A DNA stretch of 64,000 nt from Hofstenia miamia (lineage: Eukaryota > Xenacoelomorpha > Acoela). A program made the translations under genes and the position numbers. Of the stretch, positions 23,104 through 35,293 are shown in pieces. Where the stretch lies: the NCBI GenBank assembly GCA_004352715.1, contig SCFE01000044.1, positions 388,589-452,588 on the forward strand, read 5' to 3'. The stretch's first letter is position 1, and each line of letters opens with the position of its first letter. A model generated the notes under the pieces. It ran no database searches. It was given only the letters and a program-made list of their open reading frames with translations, and was not told the DNA's origin.

Positions 23104-23455
23104 CCCACGACATTGTTTAACACAAAAGAATGGATTACCATATCATCTTGAGGTACATGTGCATGTGTGGCAATGAGGGATGATCAGACGAAAACATTTT
23201 TATGAAAAAATCTTGAATATAGAATTTCCACAATACAATATCGAAAGTTAACTTGTATATCTAAATCAACTTAGACAATTGCTTTGTTTCTACAAAGTCA
23301 AACACAAAAAGAATGAAGTCTGGCACAAATGTCGAAACACTGATGTGTATTGAAGACTATCCGGACATTGAAGACGACAAATATTCAAGTCTATCATTTC
23401 TCAATGCCTTAGCTATTCTTTTAGTTCAATATTTTTGATTTTCAAACTATAGTTA

Positions 23456-24010
23456 AGATAATATATTTTAAAAAATCACTCAATAAACTTGCTTATTTTT
23501 TTAATATGTAATGAACTATTTAAGTTCCGTTTAATGAATGACAAGAAATTCCATTTTAGTCTTTTAGTGAACATTTATCATACTTTATTGGGCACTCCTT
23601 AAGTTGGTAATATTTTTTATTTGCATTTGTTGTAATGAGGGCGGATCTGACAAGAGTCATTTTTATGAACAAATCTTATATTTAGAATTTCCATAATGCA
23701 ATAACGAAAGTTAATACGAATCATATCCAAATCAACTTAGACAATTGTCTCACTTAGACAAAGTCACACAGAAGAGGTACCAAATTTGGAATGAATTTTC
23801 AATTTTTAGAAGTACATGTGCATTTGTGGTAATGAGAATTTCCACAACGCAATTTTGAAATTTAACCCGAATTTTATCTGAATTAACTAAGACAATTGCT
23901 TGATTTCTACAAAGTGGAACACAAGAAGTAACAAATCTGGTACGAATGTCGAACTACTCGTGTGCAATGCAGACTATCCGGACTTTTTAGGCAACGAATT
24001 TTCAAAACCA
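23456..24010. repeat. Diverged relatives of the 421-bp unit
   Basis: The words gaacatttatcatactttattg, aatgagggcggatctgacaa and catgtgcatttgtggtaatg match the array unit with many changes. At 23900-24088 the plus-strand frame again reads NKSGTNVELLVCNADYPDF, aligned with the array frame. Confidence 0.6.
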
Positions 24011-25065
24011 CAAGTCTGTCAGTCTTTTGCATATTCCTTTGATTTTCTATTTATATTTAAAAAACTTGTCAACTTCTTAAATGTGTAGTAAATCTATATC
24101 AAACACTAAGTCTTTCTGAAAAAATATACAAATAATTACATCAAAAATGCGATTTACGTAATATATTGAAAAACTTGTTTGCCAAAATTTGGTAAAAATA
24201 TAAAGCGGTTCTATTGGAGTTGAGACCAATTCTTCTTCTTATTACTAGAAATGTTCTACATTTAAAAATATGGATAATATATTTTACAATGGATAAATTA
24301 TAAAACTGAAGGCTATCATGTTGAAGAATCTGAAAACAAATGCAGCCATTATTTTACTTGGAAATAAACCACACACTAAAATTCAGAAGATCTTGAAGTA
24401 ATCGAAAATTTAAATCTCGGAGAATCACATGAAAGATATATAATCAGCATATGATGTGATGTTAAGTGTAGTCAAGTATTCGTGCCATATTTCTTGATCA
24501 TTTATTTATTAAAGAACTGTATTTATAGTTCTTTGTATCGAGGTAAAATATTTGTTACCTAAAAATTTGGTTTGCGTAGAATTGATTTCTATCAAATTTG
24601 ATCCATCGATGAAATATAATTATTATTTATTAGTATATTTAACGAATTTATGTCAATTCAAATGAATTTATATTATTATCATCTTCATCAGTTTGAAGGC
24701 TTCCTTGATGATAAAACGAAAATCAAATGCTACAATTATCTCATTAGGAAATATGGCGATAAGTAATCATTGGAACAAAAGTATCTGCAACTATTTTGGC
24801 AAAGATCGATGTCTATTCTTCATTTCTGCTGCTATGATGAATGTTTTGAGCATTGTTTGGAGGGTAAAATTGACCAGGTGCCATATCCAGTACTGAACTA
24901 ACTTTGTATCTCACTAACACAAGTGCTTCTATTTATTTTTGATGTGTAATATTTCTTTCACAGCTATATATCTGCTTAGTTAAGAGGACATGTTCTAACT
25001 TACTAAGTTATAGTAAAGAAAATATTCTGATACAAAGACCATTTCTTAAAGTGCCTTCAATGTAT

Positions 25066-25099
<34 letters not shown>

Positions 25100-26379
25100 A
25101 AAGCCGCCAAAATTGAAAAAAAATGTAATACCGGCACACACGCATTTCAGTTTTCAAAAACCTTCCCTAGGTTTAGCAACAGTCTTTAAATTTATCAAAT
25201 ATGCACTATCATTACAATTTGTTTCAGAATGAATTTTAGTACATTACACATTTAAAAGTATTTTATAAGACAAAAAATATTAAAATAAAACATGTAAGAT
25301 TATAAACATAGAAGAATAGGTAAATAATTTTTTGATTCATTTAGCTACAAAGAGTAACATAGGGCATAGCAGTAGCTATAGCTTACATAAACGGAAGTGT
25401 ATATGTACAAAAATGATCTTTTCAAAAAATAAAAAAGCAGATCTTTTGCAAGAAATTCAAAATTGGTAGACATTTATACAATAAAATATTTAAAGTTACT
25501 TAACTTAGAATATGATGTGAACGATAAATATTTCATGACCATCAGGGTAGTACTAGCGTAAATGACGCAACTGATTAGGAACGATATATTGATTGAGACG
25601 ATGTCATTGGACGCAAATTACCGCCAATTAAAATTCGAGTTATAACTAGCAACAATCAAATCAGTGCGCCAATTAAGTGCATAAGCATGGGTGCGCAAAT
25701 TAATTAACATCGTAAAAATTGTAATTTTGTGCGTAAAATTATCATTTCGTACAAGAACAATTACGTATTTTATTTAACTCGGATTACAAAATTATAATTT
25801 TGTCTAGGATTGCGCAAATATTCAATCATTGTTTGAATTACTTTACGATATGATGGTCGAAATGATGGAAGACTTCAGGGCAAGTAAGTTTACCTCGTAG
25901 ATTGTTACATATGCGAAAGGGCTAGGTTAGAGGCATAATTGTATATTTCTACAACGCCCATTAATTATAAGTCATCTTTATGATGGACTTCAAGTCTGGC
26001 ACGAATGTCGAAACACTTGTGTGGAATAAGGACTATCCACAGCACAATCTAAAAAGGAACCCAAATGATATCTACATGTAGGTCAACTCAGACAATTGCT
26101 TTATTTCTACAAAATCCAACACAAAAAGTACCAAGTCTGGCCGAATGTTGAATTACTTATGTGCAATGAACTCTATTCACAATGTATCTTTATGATCAAG
26201 ATTTATCGTTGAAGGCATGGATTTCAATTTTAAGCATTTTACTATTTCACTTATTAGAAGCTTCAAAATCACCTTGGGTCAAAGTGAAGTTGAAAGCGCA
26301 ATGTAAATACGAAGCAACTCCAACTTAGCCCTACTCGATTGAGGAATTTGCTCTCTAAAAAACTTTATGGAAGTGGTTA
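24011..26379. other. Gene-free, repeat-derived stretch
   Basis: The part at about 24440-24620 is matched at about 26700-26890 (tattcgtg-catat, tttggttt-cgtagaattgatttct), and about 25345-25530 is matched at about 27075-27290. This points to an old segmental duplication. A further relic of the 421-bp unit lies at 25985-26160. The part at 25550-25870 interrupts the pattern with gcgcaa / ttgcgc words. (AT)n at 25067-25099. Confidence 0.55.
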
Positions 26380-26580
26380 CTATCCTACTCCAAAGAGGAG
26401 CGATATATTTTCGAGTGAAACCTTTAAAAGTGACATTAAAATGCTAAGGAACTGCATATTAGCTCCATGGTCAATCATAAACACCAGATCCCTTGCATCG
26501 TCTTGTAAAAAGGCGCCTATTGTATCCTGACAAAGAATTTCAAACCCTTCTTTCGGTGAAGATTTATAATGCTTACTTAC
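26380..26580 (-). other. Unrecognised coding-like segment, about 65 codons
   Basis: An open minus-strand frame without an obvious start, from about 26580 to a TAG at about 26380. It contains KEGFEILCQDTIGAFLQDD followed by ARDLVFMIDHGANMQFLSIL. The composition is protein-like in an AT-rich background (G, D, Q and C codons, amphipathic tail). I know no family for it. It may be an exon or a transposon relic. Confidence 0.3.
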
Positions 26581-28049
26581 TCATATTCTACGTTGGCCTT
26601 AAATTTTATTAGCTATATTTTTTACCTGACCAATCGTTGCTAACTCGAATTTCACTCGTCCTACTTGGATGGTGACCACTCATCTACTATCAAACGTAAT
26701 AAGCATGCGATGAGATTTTAGTGTATTTAAAATATTCGTGTCATATTTTCTGATCACTCTCTCCTTGCAGAACTGTATTAATTTTTTCTTGATCCTTTAA
26801 TCAAAGTGAAATGTTTATTACCTAAAATGATAATAAATTTGGTTTGAATAGAATTGATTTCTATATTAAAAGTAAATTTTTATTGTATATATCCTGTATT
26901 TGCAAACAGCTTGATAGAGAAGGTAATTTAAGACCAGATATTACTTGACTTATGTTATATAGGCGCAACTATTTATCTGAAACATGCACGATAACAAACA
27001 TTAATTCTGCAAGCGAATTTATTGTAAAAGAAAGGGGATGCTGCAAAATTTATTAACTGTTTAACAAATTAATGATTCAATAAGTAACGCAGGGTATAGT
27101 AATAACTACACATATTTAATCTGAAGTTTATGTACAAAACCTATAAACCCGATAAAAGCGAATCATTTGGAAACTGCAATTAATTTTAAAACAAAAATAA
27201 TGGACTTTTTGAAAGAAGTTCATAATTATTAGACATACCTAATACATGTATATTTGATAAAATAATAAAAGTTAATTAGGTGAGAATCTGCGGTAAGACT
27301 AAATCTCTCTTGACCTTTTCTTTGGTCACATTACAGACAATAGTTAAGCCAAGATGGACGGGCCGAAAACTTAGGCCCCGTTCGGCATAGAAACTTTAGG
27401 CACGTTCCATTTAGTTTAGTGCCAATTCAGCTCATCTTAGGCCCATGCAATTTTTGAGTTAGTAAGAGAAAAGTTACCTAAGAAACGTATGATAATATCA
27501 GCACACTAAAATTTAAACCACAATCTGAATTTTAGAAGATTATATAAAACTAATGTAAAATTTTTAAATGTAAATATTACTTTTCAAACACATTCCTTAT
27601 AAATTGAATGGCATTCACTGTAATAGTCTTTAGTGATTTAAAAAATTTTTCATGATCCTATAAAAATTTTTTAAAGCACGTATAGCTCAAAAACTATTAA
27701 TGATGTGCCAAATCTAAAGGCACCACATGATAGAAGAGAGTTTCTTGGGTGTTCCTAACACCCAACTATTACTAATTTTATATAATCCATAAAAATAGGT
27801 TATATAACTTAAATTATTAAAAAATAATATTTTTAAGCATTGAGTAATATTAATTGAAAAATTCTTGAAACATTTTTATTTATTTTCTACACATATTGCT
27901 AATTTGAGTAGCTCATTGACAAAATGACTCCATGCTTGTATATACCAAATTTAATTTCTTTTTTGCGCTTGGTGAATTACTTTACAGCGTATTAAAACAA
28001 ACCGTAAAGCATTTAATTCCAACTTTGAATAAAATACAAATCTCCCGAA
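26581..28049. other. Gene-free stretch
   Basis: About 26630-26710 matches the 513-bp repeat (taccatt-gctaa, ctactatcaaac). About 27350-27380 (aagatggacgggccgaaaac) belongs to the same short family as the MITEs at 36779 and 39744. No gene is seen. Confidence 0.5.
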
Positions 28050-28082
28050 CTCTCAGTCACTCCTCGGCGCTCTTCCAAACTC

Positions 28083-28813
28083 TTGCGAGCTCTGCAAGTT
28101 ATAGGCCCATCAGACATCGCTGAACACATTGCTGTCCTTTTAAAGCCCAATAGAAATTGCTGGCAAGTCACTGGAACTCACAGAGTGCGAGAAAAAGAGA
28201 ATTCCGCTGGTAGGCAAAAACGAGTCTCCGAAGATTTTCCGAATCAACATGCTGAATTTTCCTGACCCTTGGGATCCCAAAGACCAGTTTGCGCTCCTAC
28301 AATGTCGCTCAGCACTGAAGAACGTAGGGTAGATCAAGAGCCTCGAGCTCGCAATAACTTGAATAGCGTGCAGAGTACCGTTTTAGTTGAAATAAACAAC
28401 TGGCTAAAGCAAACAAAACTACACAATTGCAATGAAGCATTAAAAGATCTTCGCATCCTCTGTGACTGCCCTGCAAGTCACTATTTGCTCGACTTGCAAC
28501 TACAGAGGAAATTCCAAGTGCTATAATTATTTGCCAATACTAGAGTGGGCCAACGCTGTTTGGTCAGCCTACAAAGCAGCAGGGCTTGAAGAAAGAATTC
28601 AGCGACTAGAAAAGAAACTTGATGAAGCAGAGGAATGCACAAGTAACAGAAGAGGTTGACACAATTCCAGCAACGCCGATGCACAGTCCAGAATTCCTGT
28701 CTGTCCCCACATCCTTAGCCCACCTTTACCACCTCCGCCATAACAGTGAAGGTTCTTATGCCTTCACTACACCCCAGAAACGAAGGATCCGTCTCCAAAG
28801 CCAACAGCCTTAA
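28083..28813 (+). pseudogene. Possible ORF1 of the Tx1/L1-like element
   Basis: Broken over three frames. Segments include LLKPNRNCWQVTGTHRVREK (28140-28200), RRVDQEPRARNNLNSVQSTV, and VWSAYKAAGLEERIQRLEKK near 28560-28620, a predicted coiled coil. Coiled coils are common in L1-type ORF1 proteins. No zinc knuckle or RNA-recognition fold is visible, so the ORF1 label rests on position. Confidence 0.4.
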
Positions 28814-28984
28814 CAGGTTCTAGGACGTCATTAGGCCTATTTTATCCAAAGTCCTTGAAAATTGTCGAAATACCAGCCCCCTCTATAATGTCATCTTCTA
28901 ACCTTGTTTCTTAAGCTCTTCCTTATAATAGCAAACACCAATGTTGCATATAAGTCTTTATCGCTCTCTCTTCCTCTTGACCAC

Positions 28985-30930
28985 TGTTATGTTAAAATAG
29001 TAAATTATAACACAAACGGAATTGCTTGCCAAAGCATGTTCACAAAAATCGTAGACTCAATAGCCCTACTAAACCCGACTATATATTTTTGCAAAAAACC
29101 AAAATTTTTTTCAGTTATAAATGCAAAATTTCCTAAATAAAAAAGGCTTTAGTTATTTTATAACTGAAAAAAACAACTGTAAGGAAAGGGAGACTAGTCA
29201 ATTTATGCAACAATAACAGCCCTAAGCTGGGCTTAAAATTTCAATGCCCATCATCACAGATTCTTTATCAAAAATCCAGTAACCTAGTACTAATCAATTA
29301 CTATATAGGCAAAGAGGACTACAAGTCTACAATAGAATTTGTAGCCTCTTCCTTAAATTCAATTGATTTTAAATCCCTACTAAGTGCAGGAAGCTCCAAT
29401 TGCTTTTACTTATCCGAAGATGTTAAAAATTCGCAATCATTGTCCAACCTAAACCTTATTAGATACAATTAGGCCTACTTAAAGAATAATTTTCTTCGTA
29501 GGTTTAACCTAGTTGATACTCCTGTTTATGCTGTTTATGCTGATAACAATTATCACACTTATTCTAGCATCTACTTCTCTCGGATAGACTATTGTTTTCC
29601 TTCAGAAGACCATTGCCGAATCTAAAGTATTACCTATCAATTTTTCCGCTTATATACCACATCTTTCCAAACTGATATTCCAAAAGAGTCAGGTGTGTGG
29701 TGAGTTAACTCCAATTTACTCAATAATAACTATGACGACATATCAAATTGAATTTCTTTTTCAGTCTAATGTAATTAACATTCAAACTAAATGGACGATT
29801 ATGAAGGGAAGGGTAAAAAACTATCTGCAAATAAAACAGAAAGCCATTGAAAGACATCGCTTTTGTAACGCTAAGTACTGTGAAAAGCAACTAAATTCTT
29901 TGACCAAGAACATGTAGAATTGTGAACAATTCAGGATATAGTATGAATCAGAATTGCGAAAAATTCAAGATCTTCAGGCCCAGGACAAACTTGAATATAT
30001 CAAAAACATCGAGCATGAGGTCGATGAAGGCAGCACTAAGAACATCAAAAACTACATAAAAAAGTTAAATGATAAGCTAAATATCGAACGCGTTCAATTA
30101 AGCAACAACAATATTTCTGAGAATCAAGAGGATATTAACACTTTCACTGATTTTTACAAAAATCTATATAAAAAATCCGAGGCCAGCATTGAAAATGAGA
30201 GTTTAATTTATCCCAAAATTTCTATATATGATTACAATCTTCTGAATCAAAACATATCAATTGACGAAATTTATTATGCTGCTTTCTATAAGACCTTCTG
30301 CTCGATCCTAGCACCGCACTATTTACTATTAATTGAATCAATTTTAAAATCAGGCCAAATTTCTAATACTATTTCCAATGCATTAATTAGATTATTACCA
30401 AAAAGAGGAAAGATTTGGAACATCCAAAGTCCTGGCGACCTATCTCTCTATTAAATATGGATCTAAAAATATTATCACATAATCTTAATCGTAAATTTGG
30501 ACCTTTAGGACAGAAATACATATATGCAACGCAAACGGGCTTTATAAATGCGAGAAACTCTTCATTAAACATTTCAACAATCCAATGCATTATTGACATG
30601 TAGATTAAATAAGATTGATATGTTAATACTTAATATTGATTTTAATAAAGCATTCGACTCAATTGATCACGAATATTTCTTTAATACATTAGAAATACTT
30701 GGACTAGCTAACATCATTTTAAATCTCATTCGCGCATTATACTCAGACAATAAATTTTACTTATTAATCAATGGTTTTCTGTCTCCAGCAGCACAGGTGC
30801 CCCTTGTAAGCATGCATACTATTTAATTTCGCAGTAGAACCCTTCCTGAACCAAATACGACATTCACATCAAATTCACGGTTTTATTTATGACAACATAG
30901 AAGTAGGCCTAGTCAGATTTGAAAATGACT
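28985..30930 (+). pseudogene. Endonuclease-reverse transcriptase (ORF2) of the Tx1/L1-like element
   Basis: The endonuclease begins KIVNYNTNGIACQSMFTKIV (the N--G motif with the conserved Asn), and ends with YHTYSSIYFSRIDYCFPSED (compare YTW----SRIDY-F-S). The RT part reads DINTFTDFYKNLYKKSE, then SWRPISLLNMDLKILSHNLN near 30425-30480. ATQTGFINARNSS and LILNIDFNKAFDSIDHEYFF follow (motif A with the catalytic Asp), and in another frame ILFNFAVEPFLNQIRHSHQI. At the expected place of the FADD box only a weak RFENDYY remains (about 30915). Several stops and frame changes make it inactive. The WRPISLLN-D-KILS block favours the L1/Tx1 group over Jockey or CR1. Confidence 0.82.
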
Positions 30931-31697
30931 ACTACCAGTAATATTGATTTAATATTTCATTGCTATGGGATGCCATCGTATTCCATCATAGAAACAGTAT
31001 AAAAAACTTAGGCTGAAAATTTAAATTCCAAATTATAACTTATTGTTGTTTTTAAGTGAATATATTAATTTTTGTACTAACAAAAATAGGAAATTTTAAG
31101 CAAATTTCTGTAATTATGTAGCCTGAAATTTTGAGGTCTATGTCGAATTTGTTCAAGTGAATTTATCTTATCACATCAAGTTGGAATAAAACTTATAAAA
31201 TCTAAATAAGGTGATAATTTTTTACAGTGTATGTGCATTTGTGAAAATTTTCTTTGGAATTGGGCTATACAATGCTCTACCATTGACCTGAAAATAAGTT
31301 GCAGTCACAATTCCATGAACATATTTTTGGACTGTTTTAAGAAGACTTACATCAAATCTACAATGCATGGAGAAAGACTATACCATTTGTTATTCTTAAT
31401 TGGGAAATCACTTAATATATTATATATTTATGTAGTAAATTTTATAATGTCATTAATATCAATTCAAATTAAAAAGACAGAAATTTTCTTAATAATCTTG
31501 AAAAATGATTTTTTATTGCTTTGCTTTGACTGCTACAAGTTGTTCTCATTGCTATACGGGTCTGGTTGTCTCTTCCATGCGAGTAAACATATATGAATAG
31601 AATATTGTTCTTTTTTAACTTTTATCTATAAAAACCCACATTTTTTTATATCATCTTTCAAACGCGGTTAAAAACGGGTTATAAAAATCCAATCCAG
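30931..31697. other. Gene-free stretch
   Basis: No gene recognised; the plus-strand frame at 31231-31596 has low complexity typical of chance frames in AT-rich DNA. Confidence 0.45.
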
Positions 31698-31701
31698 TTA
31701 A

Positions 31702-32931
31702 TCCTATTATAGTTCTGGCTTCTTGACATGCGTAAGGAGTTGTGGTGGAGTAAAATTACCCCACCTACTTATTTTCCGTTTTATTGAGCCAATCAGTCCG
31801 TAATTTTGCATATGGTAAGCCTGAGCATCAACCTTTACAAAGAAGTTATGATTATTCAAATGTTGGGTACTATTTTTGATGACGTCATCACTTTTAAGAG
31901 TTAGGTATGGATTTTTTATAATTTAGGTACGCTCTTGTGACCAATATTATTTTTTCTGATCATGATCAAAGAAATATACCTTATAAACATATACCCACTC
32001 ACTTACAAGCCATAATATTCAAAACAATTACCATTGGGGGATAAAATTTCATTCAAATTCATCCACAATTCATAAAAGTGCCATTTTTTGTAGTTATCAA
32101 TATTTCATTCTAAATAAATGAATCATACTACAACTATGTGAAAACATACTGAAAATATAAACTCAAATACCCCTCATACATACGGTAAAAGTACCAGATA
32201 TCACATTACGTATTACATAGTAAGATTCCTTTCCATGAAACGGCTAAATACTTTACCAACAGTGTGTGATGATTCCTTAGTATCTGTTTGAAAACGGGAC
32301 CTCCAATGTATTTTGCTCCAATTACTGTGAAGGCCATTATTACTTGTGATTCTAATAGATTTACATGCATTTCACAAGAATTGTCCGTGTTTTTGTTACG
32401 TTTTCACACCAAAGCGTTGGAGTCACTTTGGAAGCATTATTTGGTATGATAACTATATTCAATAAATCTGAATTGTTGCGTAGGGTTACTAGACATGCAA
32501 CTTTACAATCACAGAATCTACTTGTTAATACTAAACAAAATATCTGCTAACATCAACAGTTTTTTACAATTTTACGAACAAAACTGAGTTGTGACGTAAT
32601 ATTGTGACAGGAATTGCCTGCTGTTTTTTAAAAAATAATTATAGATGATGTACCTCAACATTGTTCTCACCATCTGGGAAAACTTGCATTGTCCTGTAAG
32701 ATCTTATAACTATTTCACTGTTTCCTCGCTTGCAATATTAGTTTTGAAAATATACAATAGAAGATGACTCGACATCCATCCAACAAATTGTTCGCAATTT
32801 TTTTTTGAGAAAGGCATTGACCCAAAACAATGTGAAGATGCATAAAACTAAATTTGGTGTAAGCAAATTTTTTCATTATAATCGAATATGTACGAAATGG
32901 GGTAAGTTACTCCACCCCAGCCTAAATAGGG
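31702..32931. mobile_element. piggyBac-like non-autonomous element (TTAA)
   Basis: TTAA occurs at 31698-31701 and 32932-32935. Reading inward, the right end is CCCTATTTAGGCTGGGGTGG and the left is TCCTATTATAGTTCTGGCTT. Both sides then share GTGGAGTAA-nTTACCCCA (31747-31768 and its inverted match at 32899-32921). TTAA duplication and a CCC-type start are piggyBac hallmarks. No transposase frame lies within the 1230 bases, so this would be an internally deleted copy. The left repeat has an insertion of about 20 bases relative to the right. Confidence 0.58.
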
Positions 32932-32935
32932 TTAA

Positions 32936-35136
32936 ATCCTTACTAATCCTTTTGATTTACATTCAGAAAATTTTATGAAAAAAAGCCTGACAACATAAAA
33001 TTCAACGAAAAAATGTTTGTCAAGTGCTTAAGAGAATGCTTGAAATGCGTACTACAAATATTAACACCTCTGGTATTCAAATATTTTCTAATACCAGTTA
33101 TTTGTGTGCTTGAAAACTGTATGTGAAGAAAATTATCCCAACATTTTGAGCGATCGAAAATCAGCAGTCCAATTTTGAAAGACATTTCATGAAAAGAGTT
33201 TAATTAAAAATTATCTTTAAAGGAAGGGAGACATTTCTTTCATGCCGATTTAATAACAAAATTATTAATTTCTTCCACAATTGGATAAGCGATGGAGATA
33301 TTATGATCTCCAAGCACATTCTCAAGCGGTTAGAGCTGGAATGTTGAATTCCAAATCGGATTTGAACTAAAATACATGTACTAAATTTAGTATTTCCTTG
33401 GTTTGAATCAGTGATGACCATATGTAAAATCTCTTAACAGATTGGTTAAAAAAACTATACAGATAAACTATAAATTCTGTTAACAGATCTGATTAACAGA
33501 TTAGTTTATTATTGTTATAGTAAACCAATTTACTCGGCCACTAAGGCGGAACAAACTTATTAAAAAACATAATATTTCACGAAATCATCTCGTTTATAAT
33601 GCCGTTCGTTCTAGAATTTTGGCATCATAAAACACATATTTTGCATTTTTTTCTGTTATTCAACAAAATTTATTAAAAAATCTTTTAACCGATCGGTAGA
33701 ATAAATATATGCTAGTTTCTGTTAAATGAATCTGTTAAGTAGGCCCTGGTTAAAGTTAATAATATGCTCAACGATTACATTTTTGTTGAATAAAACGCAG
33801 CCCGAAATTGAAAAGGATTCTAAATTATAATATCAAAATGCTTTGCAAAAGATATTGGCAGAAATATACGAAAAATTTAGTGGATCACTCTTTGCTTTAC
33901 CCTTATCCGATATTTGACTACAAATTGTAGTTATTTTAAAAATGCAAATCTTTACATTAAGGGAATAAGTGGTATGATTAATGTATTTCATGGGTATCAT
34001 TGTAAAAAAGTTACTCAGTTACATGATATAAATGCCTATGCAGTAGTATAATCATACCACTCATCACTTGGAAATGATTAACAAATTTTGATTTGGAGTC
34101 CAATATCTGATAGAGGGTAAATATACATGCTTCTGTTAATATTTTTACACCAGGAAAAAGTTATGAAATTCTTGAATATCTTAACAAGTCTTAGAAAATA
34201 AATATAGTAAGAGTGATCAAAATTTTCAAACAATTTGAAACATTTGACATTATCACATTTGACTAATATACTAAATTGTTTTAGATTTCAATTTAGCATA
34301 TTTCTGAGAAGAGCTCTTCATATTATATACACGTATGAGCCTTTAGCAAATCAAAAATGTGCTAAAAATAAAAATTTCAGAAACCCCATAATTGATTAAC
34401 GGGTGCAGACTAATTAAAGAAATATGCTTTATGAATGTTTGGGGTTCATTTGCACCCTAACTCAATTATTTTTCTATTTAACTTACTTAACTTTGTTGCA
34501 TTAAGAATCATACATGAAGGTGTTTTGTGTTTTCAATACAATATAAGCTTAAAGTGAAATGTTTACTAATCCATTCCCATTTCTTAAATGGCTAAGCAGA
34601 GAAATAGTAGGCGACTCTAAAGCCTTAAAATCTTTTTTTTTATTTAAAACAACTAATACCCAGGCTCAATACCTTATTGGTTTCATCTTCATTTGAAACG
34701 TATTCATGGTCACTACTGAATTATGCTTCATTTTGATAAAGAAGTCCGGTCAAAATACTCTTTTTTAGAATTTACTCTTTGATTCACTTCTTTATAACAA
34801 CAGTAATATGAAATAAATGTTAACTTATATATAATTTTGAAAGTAATTATGGTATATTACTAGACAGAAATTGGTTTGTGTCTACCGAAACTGTCACAAC
34901 TATAAATGTTCTCAAAAGTATTTGAATTTCAGAAAAACTTCAATTATTTCAAAGCTTACATTTGTCAATTAAAAGTTCTAGCTATTCAATGCTGTAATTG
35001 CAATATATTCACACTCCAAGCCGTCACTAGCAGTCTATTGATCTCAACAAATTTAAAATCCAGGCAATCGATTTTTGGAGAGTTTTTGTACAATAGTAAC
35101 TAACATCGTTATTGTAATAATTTTAAAACATAAAAA
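32936..35136. other. Gene-free stretch downstream of LARP6
   Basis: At 33427-33745 a possible short hAT-like element has ends ctcttaacagattggttaaa (left) and, inverted, cttaacagattcatttaaca (right, before taggccctg). The rest is AT-rich with no recognised gene. Confidence 0.4.
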
Positions 35137-35142
35137 TTTATT
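35137..35142 (-). terminator. Candidate polyadenylation signal of LARP6
   Basis: AATAAA on the minus strand about 150 bases after the LARP6 stop codon. Confidence 0.5.
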
Positions 35143-35293
35143 TTCGACTATCTGTACAAATATGAAAACATAAATTGGTACTAACTATTTTTGTTAAAAT
35201 ATTAGGGGCAAGACAACTAATAAATCTAAGGAATGATGAATACTAGTGTTGCTGTGAGTATCAAATGAGTTTTTCCTCAGGCTTAAAAATTGA

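Larger units (their letters stand above)
22298..23455. repeat. Tandem array of about 384-421-bp units containing (AT)n
   Basis: Three units begin near 22298, 22681 and 23102 with ttccatgacatt / tcccacgacattgtttaa, pass gaatgaagtctggcacaaatg (the second unit also repeats atctaaatcaactt), and the first two end in an (AT)n run. Units two and three are nearly identical. Each unit has a plus-strand frame with MKSGTNVETLMCIEDYPDLE and on to a stop. More diverged relatives follow at about 23560-24010 and 25980-26160. Confidence 0.85.
28050..30930 (+). mobile_element. Degenerate Tx1/L1-like non-LTR retrotransposon
   Basis: Along the plus strand there is a possible ORF1 region, then an apurinic endonuclease domain (about 28990-29650) and reverse transcriptase (about 29950-30930), in the order of a two-ORF L1-group element. 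Base composition changes at about 28040, where the flank ends. The 3' half of the RT, the tail and the target duplication are not seen, so the copy is 3' truncated or the end has decayed. Confidence 0.8.

Noticed and set aside
19443-23455. Regular repeats as a CRISPR array
   Set aside because: Units of 400-500 bases are tandem repeats without short spacers, in eukaryotic DNA.
31231-31596. 121-codon plus-strand frame
   Set aside because: Low-complexity composition and no motif; judged a chance frame.
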